Of a stretch of DNA of 64,000 bases, positions 22,208 through 33,320 are shown one piece after another. Origin of the DNA: Rhyzopertha dominica (Eukaryota > Arthropoda > Insecta > Coleoptera > Bostrichidae); assembly GCA_025024175.1 (NCBI GenBank), contig QCXZ01000138.1, forward strand, positions 42,813,092 through 42,877,091, given 5' to 3'. Made by a program: the position numbers and the translations under genes. The notes below the pieces were generated by a model that was not told the DNA's origin, did no database searches, and saw only the letters and a list, made by a program, of their open reading frames with translations. Position 1 is the stretch's first letter. Every line of letters begins with the position of its first letter.

Positions 22208-23100
22208 ATGGTACGCAAACTGCTGCCAAAGGCGTCCATATTGTAGAAGTCACACGTTACGTAAACCAAAGTTTGTTTTGTGAACCCATAATTATGGCTA
22301 CGATTTTAGCTAATTATTTGCGATTATTATGTGGTTTTGATGCGGATAAGTAGCAGATAAAGTAGCATTATTTATTTGCATTGTGAAACGTCAATCCGCC
22401 GTTAAACTATTTAAACAAAATGTTGCTTCTACAGGATTGCCGCTTTTTGGGAACGTGATAACGTCACGCCGCACCGGTAACGAGAGTCGAGAGATACCTC
22501 GAATTCTATAAAAAATTAAGTGAACTGATTTAGGTAAAAAAACTTCAAGGAGAAGGTACCGCACCCTTTTTTGAAAGTTCTAAAACTGTAATAGCATCTG
22601 CATTATGGACTACACAATACACAATACTACCTCTTTTGTGAAAACGTTGATATAAGGGTTACAGTATGCTACTAATACTGCTACTAGCTTGATTAGAAAA
22701 ATATTCTGCGGGACACTATGTGGACAAATCACAGATATTGACAAAAGAACGTGTAGAAAATATTATAAAAGAGTCTAAAGGCAAAGACTACCTATTTCCA
22801 TTTCCATGTTGCAGTTTATTAAACAAACACATTGTCCTAGGTAGTTATATGAGTTGCTTGAGCGAGGGGTGAATTTTGTCGACCTTATCAGGAAGTACAG
22901 AAATATTTAGACCTTGTATTAAAAGCACGACAGATTTTTTGTAACATATTGCAATAAAAAGTATTTCAGCGCCCATCTGTGTCTCTTTCGGTAGACTGGG
23001 GAGCAGATATTCTAAGAATTGAACAACGCAGAGGTTGGAAATCCTATAAGATGCCAGAAGATTCTGTACAAAGGTCTTTGGAATAAGAAAGGAATCGTTA

Positions 23101-23138
23101 ACAATACAATACAATACAATACAATACAATACAATACA
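23101..23138. repeat. (ACAAT)n microsatellite
   Basis: About 7.5 perfect tandem units. It could be the tail of a decayed LINE, but no coding part is legible upstream. Confidence 0.9.
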
Positions 23139-23394
23139 AATATACCTCCAGAATTTGTATGTCGTATCGATTGTGTAATGTTTTTACATCAGTATTTTTC
23201 ACATTTTTGGCAAGATCGTTGTGAAAAAGCTATGCTTAACCTCTAGCCTGGGGCTTCTTCAGGGTGAAGTCGTGGACATATTACATATCGTTACATTACA
23301 AAACGAAAAATTTCTCTTATTTAATCTGAAACATCACAATTTGCCGGTGCCAGCAGCTTTCATGTCCAGCCGGATTTAGCGGTGGAAACAAACT

Positions 23395-23770
23395 TCTTCT
23401 AAGGAAAATAATTCTTAAAGTTCCACTTTATTTTTACAATTGTAAAGTGCTTTCGGCTACATGTTAGCCATCGTCAGTACAAAAATTATTTATGAAAGGA
23501 AGCTAACAGTTTGACAAAGTCAAAAATCAGAAACAAGCAAACTTTACCACAAACTGAAAAGCAACCCAGATGCCAGTAACTCAAACGAAACATTAATTTA
23601 GATCAAACAAAGAATTTAGAATAGGACAATTGAAATTACAAAAATCATTTAGAATAGTAAAATTTTGTTCGTTAATAATTTTATAAATCTCTAAAATTTC
23701 CAAATAATTTAATTTAGATGATTTACTACACAAATGTAATGAATTTGTATACCCACGGCCTTAAGTACGA
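23395..23770 (-). mobile_element. 3' end of a decayed Penelope-like element
   Basis: On the minus strand, 23760-23620 encodes the C-terminal tail of a PLE protein (SKLNYLEILEIYKIINEQNF, then TILNDFCNFNCPILNSLF), matching the post-GIY-YIG tail LxxLExxEIYK...N. It is followed by a non-coding 3' region holding a hammerhead-like fold at 23491-23404. The order, protein C-terminus then hammerhead-bearing terminal repeat, is what PLEs show. RT and GIY-YIG domains are missing (5' truncation). The family is distinct from the 36-40 kb element. Confidence 0.65.
23404..23491 (-). ncRNA. Hammerhead ribozyme-like motif, canonical core
   Basis: Minus strand: stem I strand AAATAATT (about 23491-23483), core CTGACGA (23477-23471), stem II GGCTA/TAGCC with loop ACATG, GAAA (23454-23451), a long stem III CACTTTA/TAAAGTG enclosing TTTACAATTGTAAA, then a return strand AATTATTTT (23412-23404) pairing with stem I. 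Both core boxes match the consensus exactly. One extra U lies between core and stem II, as in the other PLE copies here. The cleavage-site triplet after stem III is unclear, so activity is uncertain. Confidence 0.6.
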
Positions 23771-26465
23771 ACGTACTTATTATTATATTCAAGGGTAAAA
23801 GTCGTCGTATTTGCATAAATTAAAATCTGCAAAGATTCTTAAACTTTTATTTAATTGAATTTGACAACAGTGTAAAAGCACCATGTAGTATAAAAGTAAA
23901 AAAGTGATTAATAAACTTACTTTCTCCTGCGATTTATTTATATCTCTATGGCTACAATAATGGAAGAAGACCGCATGGACAAACAAGCAATAGACAAAAA
24001 ATAATTGTATTTGTCTTCTTTGTACAAAATTTAAATGCTTGATTCCAAAAGTGTAGACGAGATATGAAAGACAGCGGCGTAAACTTCTTGCAGGATAACG
24101 CCTGATCGCATAAAGCAGTGTCAGTCAAACTCCTGTGAAATATATAATATACCATCGTATATCGCTGCGAATTTGTCAATATTTCTATGGCATAATAATA
24201 ATATGCAAAACCAAATCATACGTGGCAGCTGTTATAATTCAGTAATCTGATGGAACAGTGCTTGAAATAAGTTGAATGATTGTGATCGAACCAGTCATGT
24301 GAAATCTTGTTTTAATATGTAACTATGTAGTAGTGTATCCGGTATTATTTGTATTGAACGTGGCGCAAAATGTATAGATATGTGTATTACTAGGAAACCT
24401 TGACACCAAAACGGGCATCCGTTACAGATTCCGTTTTGTTCAAAACTAAACCGGATAAGACAAGTCGATTCAGACGTACTTGTTTATTATGGTTACCTTT
24501 TTTTGGATTTCAATTGTTTATATACTATTTATTATATTGTATATAAAATCTTACATTAAGTTTTGATGCAACGTAAATACACAAATAATATAGTACTTAT
24601 TTCTAAATCATGTTGTTGTTAATTATCGTATTGCTTTCAAAAATACCGCCTGGTATCAGTAAGAATCCTCATGCCTAGGGACGTATTCACCCCCATACAT
24701 TCTCAGAACATCGACACACATCTAGGCAATTTCCACGACGAAACGTTTATTTCTATTTATTTTCCGGTAGACCAGATAAAGCGGATTTGAATTTTGATGT
24801 TTATTCTCCCGGCTGTTTCTATTTGCTTTTCTAATTTGATTTATACGGGGGAAAATACAGTCCAATATAATCCGGCTACCCCTCTGGTGCATTATTTGCC
24901 TGAAAGTCCCGAATTCCGGAACATAAAAAGCAAATATTTGCGTTCTATTAGGAAGCAGACGGTGTATTCCAGCTATTAAAGTAAATAGATGAGTTTTGGC
25001 TACAGCAAATAACGGGATAATATGTTTTCGTTTCGGAGAAGAACCTACTTTACTATACTGAATTGTTAGAGTTGTCCAATTGCTATTGGAGTTTTGTTAT
25101 AGCTGGGCAAAGTTTCGTTTCAGAACTGTTACAATCTTGTTTGTCTAAATCTCTTAATATAAGAAACTATCCAATCACGGATATACTATGTTGTAAAAAC
25201 AGCACTTGTTTAATTATTTTGTAGTTGCTGTACGCGCAAAGCGTTATTTTTTGGATTTGAAAATAAATATTTCAGTTTAAATGCAGGTACACTGGTGGTT
25301 TAACCAAATTTGATTAGCTTATTTATTTATGAGTAGAATAAGATAATACTGAATCTGAATAAACAGAACAATAAACCCTAACAAATTAAACTCGGTTATT
25401 TTTCTACATAATTATCATAGCAATGATAACAATAATAATAATAAATTGAGAGTTTCCAATTTTATGAGGAGCCTAAGAGATAAAGCCAAACATGCTGGCT
25501 TAATTTAATCGTCTGAAAGAAAACAGATAGATTCCTTTCATCTTGTCACTTCTTTCCGAGTTTACAATGCCTGACTTCCAATTCTTTTATGGCTGAAGTT
25601 AAAATGACATAAAATCAGAATTAATACAATAATCACTAAGTAGATTTGCAATCTGTCCTTTATTTTATGAGGAAAGTCCCTTTTTGACCAAAATGTATTT
25701 GTGACCTTTTTAGCAACAAATTGGTTTTTTACAAATTAATATTGTGCTAATTTTGCCTATATACCAGTATTACAACTGCAAATTATTCAATTACTAGAAT
25801 TTTAAAGAACACTATTTTGATACCATCGAACAGGTTGTCTAATCAAAAACAATATCTACATCTCGTAAAATAAACTTTTAACACATACAAATATAAACTT
25901 AAAATAATGTGTTAAAACATATATTACTTACCTGGCAAGAAAAACCTTATTCCCTCAAAAGCAAGTTCTTTCTGGTTCAGGAATCAGATTCTACGCAAGA
26001 TTTCATTTCCTGCAATTTGTAATGTATTAAATTAAATTAAATATACAAAATTAATAACAAATTTAGCTCCAAACAATCTTATGTAATTAGAGTGAAGGTA
26101 ATTTGTATATGTATATTTGAATTATTATCTATTTCAATTTTTCTTCATTGGCTCAATAACAAATATTCGTTTGTTATTTTAACACAAGGCACCGGCAATC
26201 CAAATATTTATAAATTTTAACTTTAGGACAACATTAGATCACGCATGTATAGGCTGAAGAAGGCAAAGCTTCTGCAATTACATTTGGGTTACAGAATCTT
26301 CACCCTGTCCTCCCTGCTCGTTGTTCATAACATTATAGTGACAAACTTAAAAAATAGAATTATTTAGTAAAAAAACAAAATGGACTGTCAGCAGCCTAAA
26401 ATGCATAATAAGTTTAAACGTTTATGCATGCTAGAATGCACACCACTGCAATATACTGCAATATA
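23771..26465. other. AT-rich stretch, little seen
   Basis: A slightly GC-richer piece lies at 24660-24960 and contains an open 61-codon + frame without a motif. I see no gene, RNA or element end in the rest. Confidence 0.4.
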
Positions 26466-27496
26466 CTGGGTCCGCCACCTAAAACTCCCCAGGCTCGTAT
26501 TTTCTTTGTTTTTTTTAGGTACAACCTTAAGTTATATGTCAAAATGTAGGTCTTTTTGAACTCTTCAAAAATATCATAGTGAGGGTCCAAAACTTTTTTT
26601 GCATATTGTGATATTTTGCAAATAATGTTAATTTTTGTAAATATTTTTTAACCTTACCTCGTATAATAAATATTGCTTCATAGTTGAATGCCAATTTTTG
26701 TCTTCTTCAATTTGTGTCATTACCATGTATGCGTAATTTTTACTCCTTCTTAGTGAAAAACAAGAAAAACTAGTCGCCTCCCTATTCTGTTATAGGGCCG
26801 TTCACAATCTTTTAAGTGTTAGTTTAGTAGCTTATTATGGTACAACTCATGCCTACATACCTATCGCTGCACACAAAATCCCAAAATTTTGAGTAACTTT
26901 TAAATAAATCAAGTACAAAGTTCGTTAGAAAGAGAGAGAGAGGCTGGAAAGCGAAACCCTGCGATGAGGTTAGTTTGGTTTTCTACATCGCGTGCTAGCC
27001 TCGTCACAGGGTTTCATTTCCTAGCCTCTCTCTCTTTAGAACGAACTTTGTACTTGCTTTATTTAAAAGTTACTTAAAATTTTGGGGTTTTGTGTGCAGC
27101 GATGGATAGGTAGGCACAATTTGTACCGTAATTAGCTACTAAACTAACACTTAAAAATTTTGAAAAACCCTATTTAAAGAACATGTCGGCGACTAGTTTT
27201 TCTTGTTTTTCACTAAGAAGGAATAAAAATTACGCATACATGGTAATGACACAAATTGAAAAAGACAAAAGTCGACATTCAACTGTGAAGCAATATTTAT
27301 TATACGAGGTAAGGTTAAAAATATTTACAAAAAATTACTTTAAACATAATATATGATAATCTGGAAATTTTTTTTGGACACCCGCCAAACTATTTTTAAA
27401 GAGTTTAAAAAGACCTACAATTTGACATATAACTTAAGGTTGTACGTAAAAAATAAATAAAATATGAGCCTGGGGAATTTTAAGTGGCGGACCCTG
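26466..27496. mobile_element. Near-palindromic foldback transposon (1031 bp) with TA duplication
   Basis: The left end CTGGGTCCGCCACCTAAAA and the right end, inverted (CAGGGTCCGCCACTTAAAA), are near-identical and flanked by TA on both sides (26464-26465 and 27497-27498). Almost the whole element is an inverted repeat: the arms (about 26466-26975 and 26990-27496) match throughout, apart from scattered substitutions and small indels, around a short centre at roughly 26975-26990. There is no coding capacity. TA duplications indicate mobilisation by a Tc1/mariner-type transposase (inference). A transcript through it would fold into a dsRNA of about 500 bp. It has inserted into the split-gene relic to its right. 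Confidence 0.85.
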
Positions 27497-28432
27497 TATT
27501 GTGTAATCCTTAAGAGCCAGGAATGCAGTATGCAGCAACACTTTCACATTAAGCTCACGGATACCAACAAGCTCATCGCGGATCTGCAAGGCACTCTCAG
27601 TTCCGAGTGAGAAAAACGCTTGAATAACCACAGCACAATGCAAGCGAAGCCTATCTTGCCATTTCCAAAATCGCACACGGAAATTGTCCTAAATATGAGA
27701 GTGCAAACTTAGCTGTACAAAAATTCCACCAACAAGAAATCTACAGAATTTTTTGAGGTCGAAAATTATGTTGTGCTAGGCTTTTGTGGTATTCTACGGC
27801 AGACATCGGCACTGTGATAGATGTCCTTAGATTGTGCAGTACTAGCTTACCTGATATTCCTGGCGAGCAAATGTTTCACCCAGTGACGATATTTCTCAAA
27901 CAAAATGATCAGTTTTGGTAGTCAAGCTGCAGTTTCCAGGACATCCATTAATTACGAACGGTGGAAATAGAGAAGCGTGATATCTCAACAATCCTGCATC
28001 TGCAGCTTGCAAGGCACCCGCAGTGCATGCAATTGTGCTGGTCAACGAGCTCACGATCTGAAAATATGCATGTTCTTTAACTTAGCGAATAACCGAACCT
28101 CACGGATCCTTCTCGAGAACCATACTGCTCGGGACCCTAAGTGAAATTGAATTTTGTACACCTATAAACTTATTTGTATTTGATACATTTTGTATTTACT
28201 ATTTCAGTGGTCTATCGCAGCTAATTTTATAATGAGAAACAGTGAATGGTCTTAATCTTTTATCATTTTCATTGGCCAATAAGAGTAGTTGCCTGTAATT
28301 CGGATTAAATTTAATAAAATTTAAAAAAAAATGGAATATGGCTAATGTATGAACAAATGATAAAACTTACGCTTTTTGTTTCACAGCAGACACTAAATTT
28401 CATTGTTCGAAAAGCCAACCCAAAAAGACCAA
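27497..28432 (-). pseudogene. Unrecognised split-gene relic, three exons on the minus strand
   Basis: Three segments joined by consensus splice signals stay in one phase. Exon 1 is 28432-28371: branch-like CTAAC and acceptor CTACACAG, coding GLFGLAFRTMKFSVCCETKS, donor AGC|GTAAGT. Exon 2 is 28057-27851: acceptor ATATTTTCAG, 207 bp, opening IVSSLTSTIACTAGALQAAD, donor CAG|GTAAGC. Exon 3 starts at 27688: acceptor CTCTCATATTTAG, coding DNFRVRFWKWQDRLRLHCAV and later ESALQIRDELVGIRELNVK. The introns are 313 and 162 bp. Exon 2 has one in-frame TGA (after KTDHFV). Exon 3 is cut by the foldback element at 27496; taking out that element with one TA, the frame stays open for 15 more codons. I recognise no family. 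Either a dying gene or an allele/assembly with a disabling insertion. Confidence 0.5.
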
Positions 28433-29741
28433 CTGTGTAGATTCAAGGTGGTTAGGATGTTCCCCTTTCAATAGCCGTACAGAGGTCAAAAGATATTTAT
28501 GTAATTTATAGGTGTATAAAAGTAAACGAAATACCAGTGAACCTGTAAAAGACAAAATGTAATTCTGTTAAATAGTATCTAATATAAACAAATTTTTAAT
28601 AATGATTTTAGAGCAAAAAGGGCTTTAAAAAATCTTGTTGTTGACTTCTGAAAACATACTTACTTACTTTTAACTACTTTAAGCATAGCTGTGAAGTAAC
28701 ATTCGGGTTATGAACTGAAACCTATACTTCAAACGAACATCACTCTTTGTTTTATCAATTGCTTTCTACTGATATGGTACTGTAATGTCATTAAATAGGT
28801 TTTCTTCCCTATCAAGACACCCTGAGGATAGGGTTCTCATCTTTTAGCAAAACAAAAAACATAAGAAAAAAATAATAAAAATGTAGCTTACCGTAATTGA
28901 AAATTGATTTGTTCAGATAACTATAAATACGATTGTATCGTTTGAGTTCCTAAAATATTATTGTTAAAGTATATCAGACAGGAAATCACCTTTATTTTAA
29001 TCCTCTTTTTAAATTTTATTCAAAGTAGGAATACAGCAGTTGTTGTGTTTTGTACTACTGATATAATAATATTAGCAAATTATTATCCAAACATTATTCT
29101 TGCGTACAAAATGTGATAGACGGTTTTGACTTCTGTTTCCTTAAATTTCATATCCCATTATTATGTCAAAGCGACAAAATTTCGCGAGACAATTGAGAGC
29201 TCCGGTACGATATCAGTCGGCGCCAGTTAATTTCCGTTCCTGTCACTGTGACATTTGATACGGCGGCGCGACAAAGAGGTCCTCTGGTGGATGAAGGCGA
29301 GAAGGGAAATATATGAAAAGGCTGCGTAGGGGAAACACAAAGGGGCTTAGACTGTAAGATCAGAACTTATGAACAAAAGGAGAAACGGGATGCAAATGCT
29401 CAAATAATGAGTCTGCTCGAGATGTCAGATGCAAGGAGATGCTTTGTAAAAATTAATGGGGCTCTAAAATAGCGGGCTTTGATTTTTGGAGGAACGACTT
29501 ATCGATTAAAGAGTAAACGGAAATAAATGTTTGCTTTTTTAAATATAATAAGGTTTGCCTTCTTTACTTGAAAAGAAAAATTTCACTGCATTGTACTATA
29601 TTTAAACACATTACCAACATAAATGTAGTTTTTATATCAAAGCTGTTTAAAGGGCTACTTTTCGTACTTCACTTTACAAATAAAATGTCAGTTTACCTAT
29701 ACGAGCTCTAACAAAATAAAATACATGTACAAAGTGTCCGT
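28433..29741. other. Non-coding stretch with GC-richer block at 29160-29480
   Basis: The 29.16-29.48 kb block stands out by composition (TACGGCGGCGCGACAAAGAG) and could be conserved regulatory DNA. The rest is AT-rich. No exon supported. Confidence 0.35.
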
Positions 29742-30265
29742 TTAATAATAATAATAATAATACTTTATTGTCATATTAAATCATACAAAGTTGATTATAA
29801 GACTTGTCATCATATATACAAAACAAAACATACAGTAAAATAATATAATAATTAGTAAAACAACCATTAGACATAAGAAATCATCAACAGAATCAGTGTT
29901 TGCTCTAGCAAATATTCTGGCAATTTATTTAAAAAAAATGCTAATGACTTACATTTTTTCAAATTTCCGTCAAGTTTGTTGTAGCACAGTACACCCATGT
30001 GTTTAGGATGACTTTTCTATAGTAATAATCGAGCGTAAGGTTGACATTTCATTGGCACTTCTTGTGTTATGATTATGAATTTGACTATTCTTACAAACCT
30101 CCAACAAATTTTGCTTAACATACATAACCAACTGGAATACATACAAACTGGGTAATGTAAGAATTCTATATTCTTTAAAAATTGACTTACACGAGTAAGT
30201 CGCACTCACTCCTTTCATATATCGTAGTGCTTTTGTTTTGTATCTTAAAGACCTCAAACACATTA
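29742..30265 (-). mobile_element. 5'-truncated CR1-type LINE, 3' end
   Basis: The minus strand from 30263 encodes the extreme C-terminus of a CR1/Jockey-group reverse transcriptase: SIFKEYRILTLPSLYVFQLV, then MYVKQNLLEVCKNSQIHNHN with TRS. This is the family block ...FKxLxILTLPSLYIxExLxFVK...HNYNTR. A second frame continues HMGVLCYNKLDGNLKKCKSL, i.e. the GVxxYNKLPxxLK tail, so a frameshift has occurred. The element ends with a polyadenylation-like AATAAAG and a (TTA)n tail at 29762-29742, the normal CR1-type 3' end. Everything upstream (endonuclease, most of RT) is missing, as usual for 5'-truncated LINE insertions. Dead copy. Confidence 0.85.
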
Positions 30266-30287
30266 CACATTACATTACATTACAAAC
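30258..30287. repeat. (ACATT)n-like microsatellite
   Basis: Imperfect ACATT repeats abut the 5' truncation point of the LINE. Confidence 0.7.
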
Positions 30288-30388
30288 AATATGCGCAGCA
30301 ATCACTTCTTTACCAAGAAATACATAACTTTTGCTTTTACTGATAAGATATTTTTAATATTTACTGCAGTTCGATGAATTAATTTCAT

Positions 30389-31605
30389 TTCTTATGCAGT
30401 GGCGGCTCGTTCGGGTCGGCAGGGTCGGCACTGCCGACCCAGAATTTTGATCGAAGAAATTATTTTTTTTTTTGAATTTTTATGTATATTTTGTTTTATT
30501 GTGTTCAGATATCTTGAAACAGTTGGAGCGAATTTTTTTACATTACCATCAAATTAATAATTAGCCAAAATCACATTTTTATGGTTTATCCCGAAAAATT
30601 TACGCTACTTGGCAACCGTGGCTGGGCCGCGAATGTGTTTGTCATCCAAGCCCGTGATCCAAGCGCTGGGTCAGCAAACCGCATCGTATAAGGAAGCAAT
30701 AGAATCGTTTTCCTATGAGCTGAACAAAGACGCAACCCTGCGCGCATATTGAATCCTGAGGCGAAAATCGAGACTCGGCAATGCTTGGGTCCGGCAGAAA
30801 GCATAACACGTTAAATCGGACATTTATTTCAAGTTTTTTTTTAATCAACCAATTATAGTTCTGTTTTCTACTGAGTATTACAAATTATCTGATTGACACC
30901 TTTACATGCTTACAGTTTTTTATCATCATAATTTAATTTTACGTATATATGTTTTTATTGAAGTTAATAAGGCCCGGCATTCATAATCGTCGGATTCAGA
31001 AAATTAATTTTGACATGTACATTGAATAACAATTATATACATAGTTCAATACTGAAATCACGAAAAACTACCCGAATTTTCTGCGAAATTTTTCATTTTC
31101 CCAAGGTTATTGTAAGAGCTATCCTCTTAAATAAACAATTTTAAGCAGATACCTTCAAACATTTAACACACTTAATTAAATACATGTGATAAATTTAGTC
31201 AATCTGAAATCATTGAAGAATTTCACACAAAAAGAAAATAACAAAATAAGTAAGCGCCAATACCCATACAATCGCTTAATGCTGTCTGCAGGACTTCCCA
31301 ATACATCTTCGGATTGGGCTCCACATATATCGGCTTCTCTTCTCCGGTACAGTACAGGTGCACGCTTAACGTTGAAATTATGAAGCTAGTTGCCAGATTA
31401 GGCTATTTGTTACCAAATGAACTATCTTTTTAACTTGCGGCGCTATGAAAATTTACAGAAGTAGCAAGTAATAAACAACAACAACTACGAGTATATACAA
31501 AATTATTTATTAATTTATAAATAAACAATATTGACCAACTAGAGTGGACCAAAGTTTTTACTGCCGACCCAATAGAATTTATCACGAGCCGCCACTGTTC
31601 TTACG
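30389..31605. mobile_element. Non-autonomous hAT-like transposon with 8-bp target duplication
   Basis: The element spans 30397-31597. The ends are CAGTGGCGGCTCGT and its inverted counterpart ACGAGCCGCCACTG, with an extended inner match (CTGCCGACCC on both arms). It is flanked by TTCTTATG (30389-30396) and TTCTTACG (31598-31605), an 8-bp duplication with one mismatch, diagnostic of hAT-type insertion. The interior (1201 bp total) has frames of only 60-70 codons with no transposase motif, so it was mobilised in trans. Confidence 0.85.
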
Positions 31606-32239
31606 ATGTTTACTATCATAATGCTATTATTCGACACTGCATCTATTTACAAGTACCTACCTAAATCTGGTATACGCGTGTGTTAAGTTGATATTAGGCC
31701 ATAAGCAATTCTAGGGTCGATAAGAGCTACATATACCTGCTATACTACTATAGTAGGTATAATTAAATGATTCCATTTTTACCAAATCAGTTTATTCTCA
31801 ATAGGTATATAGTCCACCTCCATCATTATGTACCAATGAAGACATCTTACATCAAGGATCATTCCAAAATCACCACATATTTATTTTATTACATTAGTAT
31901 CTGATGCTGTAACTTTTACCAGTAAGTAAATTTTACTATATTTTGCAACCAACTGATATTTGTATTTCCAGAAATAAGTAATACCACCTAAACCACCAGT
32001 CTACTCAGATATCTGTGCCTCGTAGACATGTGCCTGGTGTTTCGACAATTATTACGTGCAATGCCAAATATTATTTGTATAATTACAAGATAATAAGGAG
32101 AAGTTTATACATTAGCTTGTAAGTTAGTGCATAAGGTACCTAGTTGCTAGTTAGATATAAGGTAGCTAGTTTAAGAGCTGTGGCTTTAAATTATCGGCAT
32201 GGAGTCCTCAAAGCCACATAACTAATCTGTTGTGTCTTC
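31606..32239. other. AT-rich stretch, nothing recognised
   Basis: No supported feature. Confidence 0.4.
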
Positions 32240-33320
32240 ATGTCCAAATATGTTTATAGCAATAGGTTGCAGTCAGCNATCAGAAATTCATTTTTTGCTA
32301 TACCTTCTGAGCCACTAAAAAAAAGCTTAGCTTAATGCCATATATTTCCACGAGAGACACAAAATGGACTTAAATTGTAAAAAGAAAAAATATATTTGTC
32401 AAGATCATTTTGAAGAGAAACATTTTAGTTATTCCAAAAAAAACCGCGTAAGTAAATTTGCCGTTCCTTCTATTTTTAAAATAAGTAATAAAGANCAAGA
32501 CAACCAATCGAAAGTTAAGATTTTACAAAATATCTTATTAAACCCTCAATTAGAGACTTCTTGTGAAAATCCAACTGTTACATCTGCAATACCTGTTACA
32601 CCTGCAGTACTATACCCTTTTTTAGCAAATACTTTGGAAAATATTAAGAAAATTTCTAGTAGGAAAAGATTATCTGTGCTAAAAGAAATAAATGTTCACT
32701 GCTGCAAAAACGTCACACGATGGCCAGTGCGATTGAAACGGCGACTTCAACTTGTACTGCAGGTGTAAGAAGTGAAGCCATTTACACAGCAACATTTATT
32801 AGCAATATTAACAATTTATATGATTTTTGATTCATTATTGATATTGTTTCAGGCTATTTGGTAAAAAAAACTTAAAAACCTAGATTGCAACCTGTGCCGT
32901 CAAGCGTTATTAAGCGATAATTTGGAGCCACATCACTTATATACAAGCTTCAAAGAAAATGATAACAAAAAAAAAGACTAAAATATGTGACTCAAAATCT
33001 AGCAAATTATTTGACAGAACTTCATGATGCAATCTATGTTTTTTTTAAACGACCGGAGAAAGCTTGAATGTTTTGCAGAAAATGAAAATTGCCATGAGGG
33101 AACTGACCAAAATTTTTAAATTGGTTTCCATGTAAGGAACATTTCAACGAAGTTGAATTGGAAATTTTAAATATAGCAGTTCTCCTTATAACAAAAAAAA
33201 ATATCTGAAAAGAAGGAATGTTTTGGCAAAGAAAAAACAAAATACATTTAAACATATTACATGTATAAGTGCAATTATGATGTTTTTTTTGATAGGATTG
33301 CTGTTTTGTTACAAAATGTT
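32240..33320 (+). pseudogene. Decayed THAP-domain (P-element-like) gene
   Basis: A THAP zinc finger is legible on +, in shifted frames: FIAIGCSQ with HFFAIPSEPLKKS near 32255-32320 (first Cys pair and FPxxP-type region), then KKKKYICQDHFEEKHFSYSK and KNRVSKFAVPSIF at 32380-32480 (the C...H pair and the AVPTIF motif). THAP is a C2CH DNA-binding domain shared by P-type transposases and host factors. Downstream, 32880-33250 shows pieces of the C-terminal region common in insect THAP proteins (LCRQALLSDNLEPHHLYTSF; FPCKEHFNEVELEI) in several frames, with stops. One ambiguous base lies in the finger. A retired transposase is more likely than a host gene. Confidence 0.65.

Larger units (their letters stand above)
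20693..23100. other. Presumed intron sequence with a GC-rich block at 21100-21520
   Basis: Following the donor at 20693 there is no further exon I can support. The 21.1-21.5 kb block is described separately, as is a CTCF-like site at 22194. The rest is AT-rich. Confidence 0.4.

Noticed and set aside
22845..23129. 94-codon minus frame containing the (ACAAT)n repeat
   Set aside because: Its N-terminus is a translated microsatellite and the rest has no motif.
27529..27610. + strand exon reading MQQHFHIKLTDTNKLIADLQ with possible splice sites, in phase with the coiled-coil exon
   Set aside because: The same bases are better explained by the minus-strand three-exon relic, which has stronger splice signals and keeps phase over two introns. 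The + acceptor lacks a good pyrimidine tract.
30586..30848. Overlapping minus-strand frames inside the hAT-like element
   Set aside because: No transposase motif; they lie in a non-autonomous element and overlap each other in two frames.
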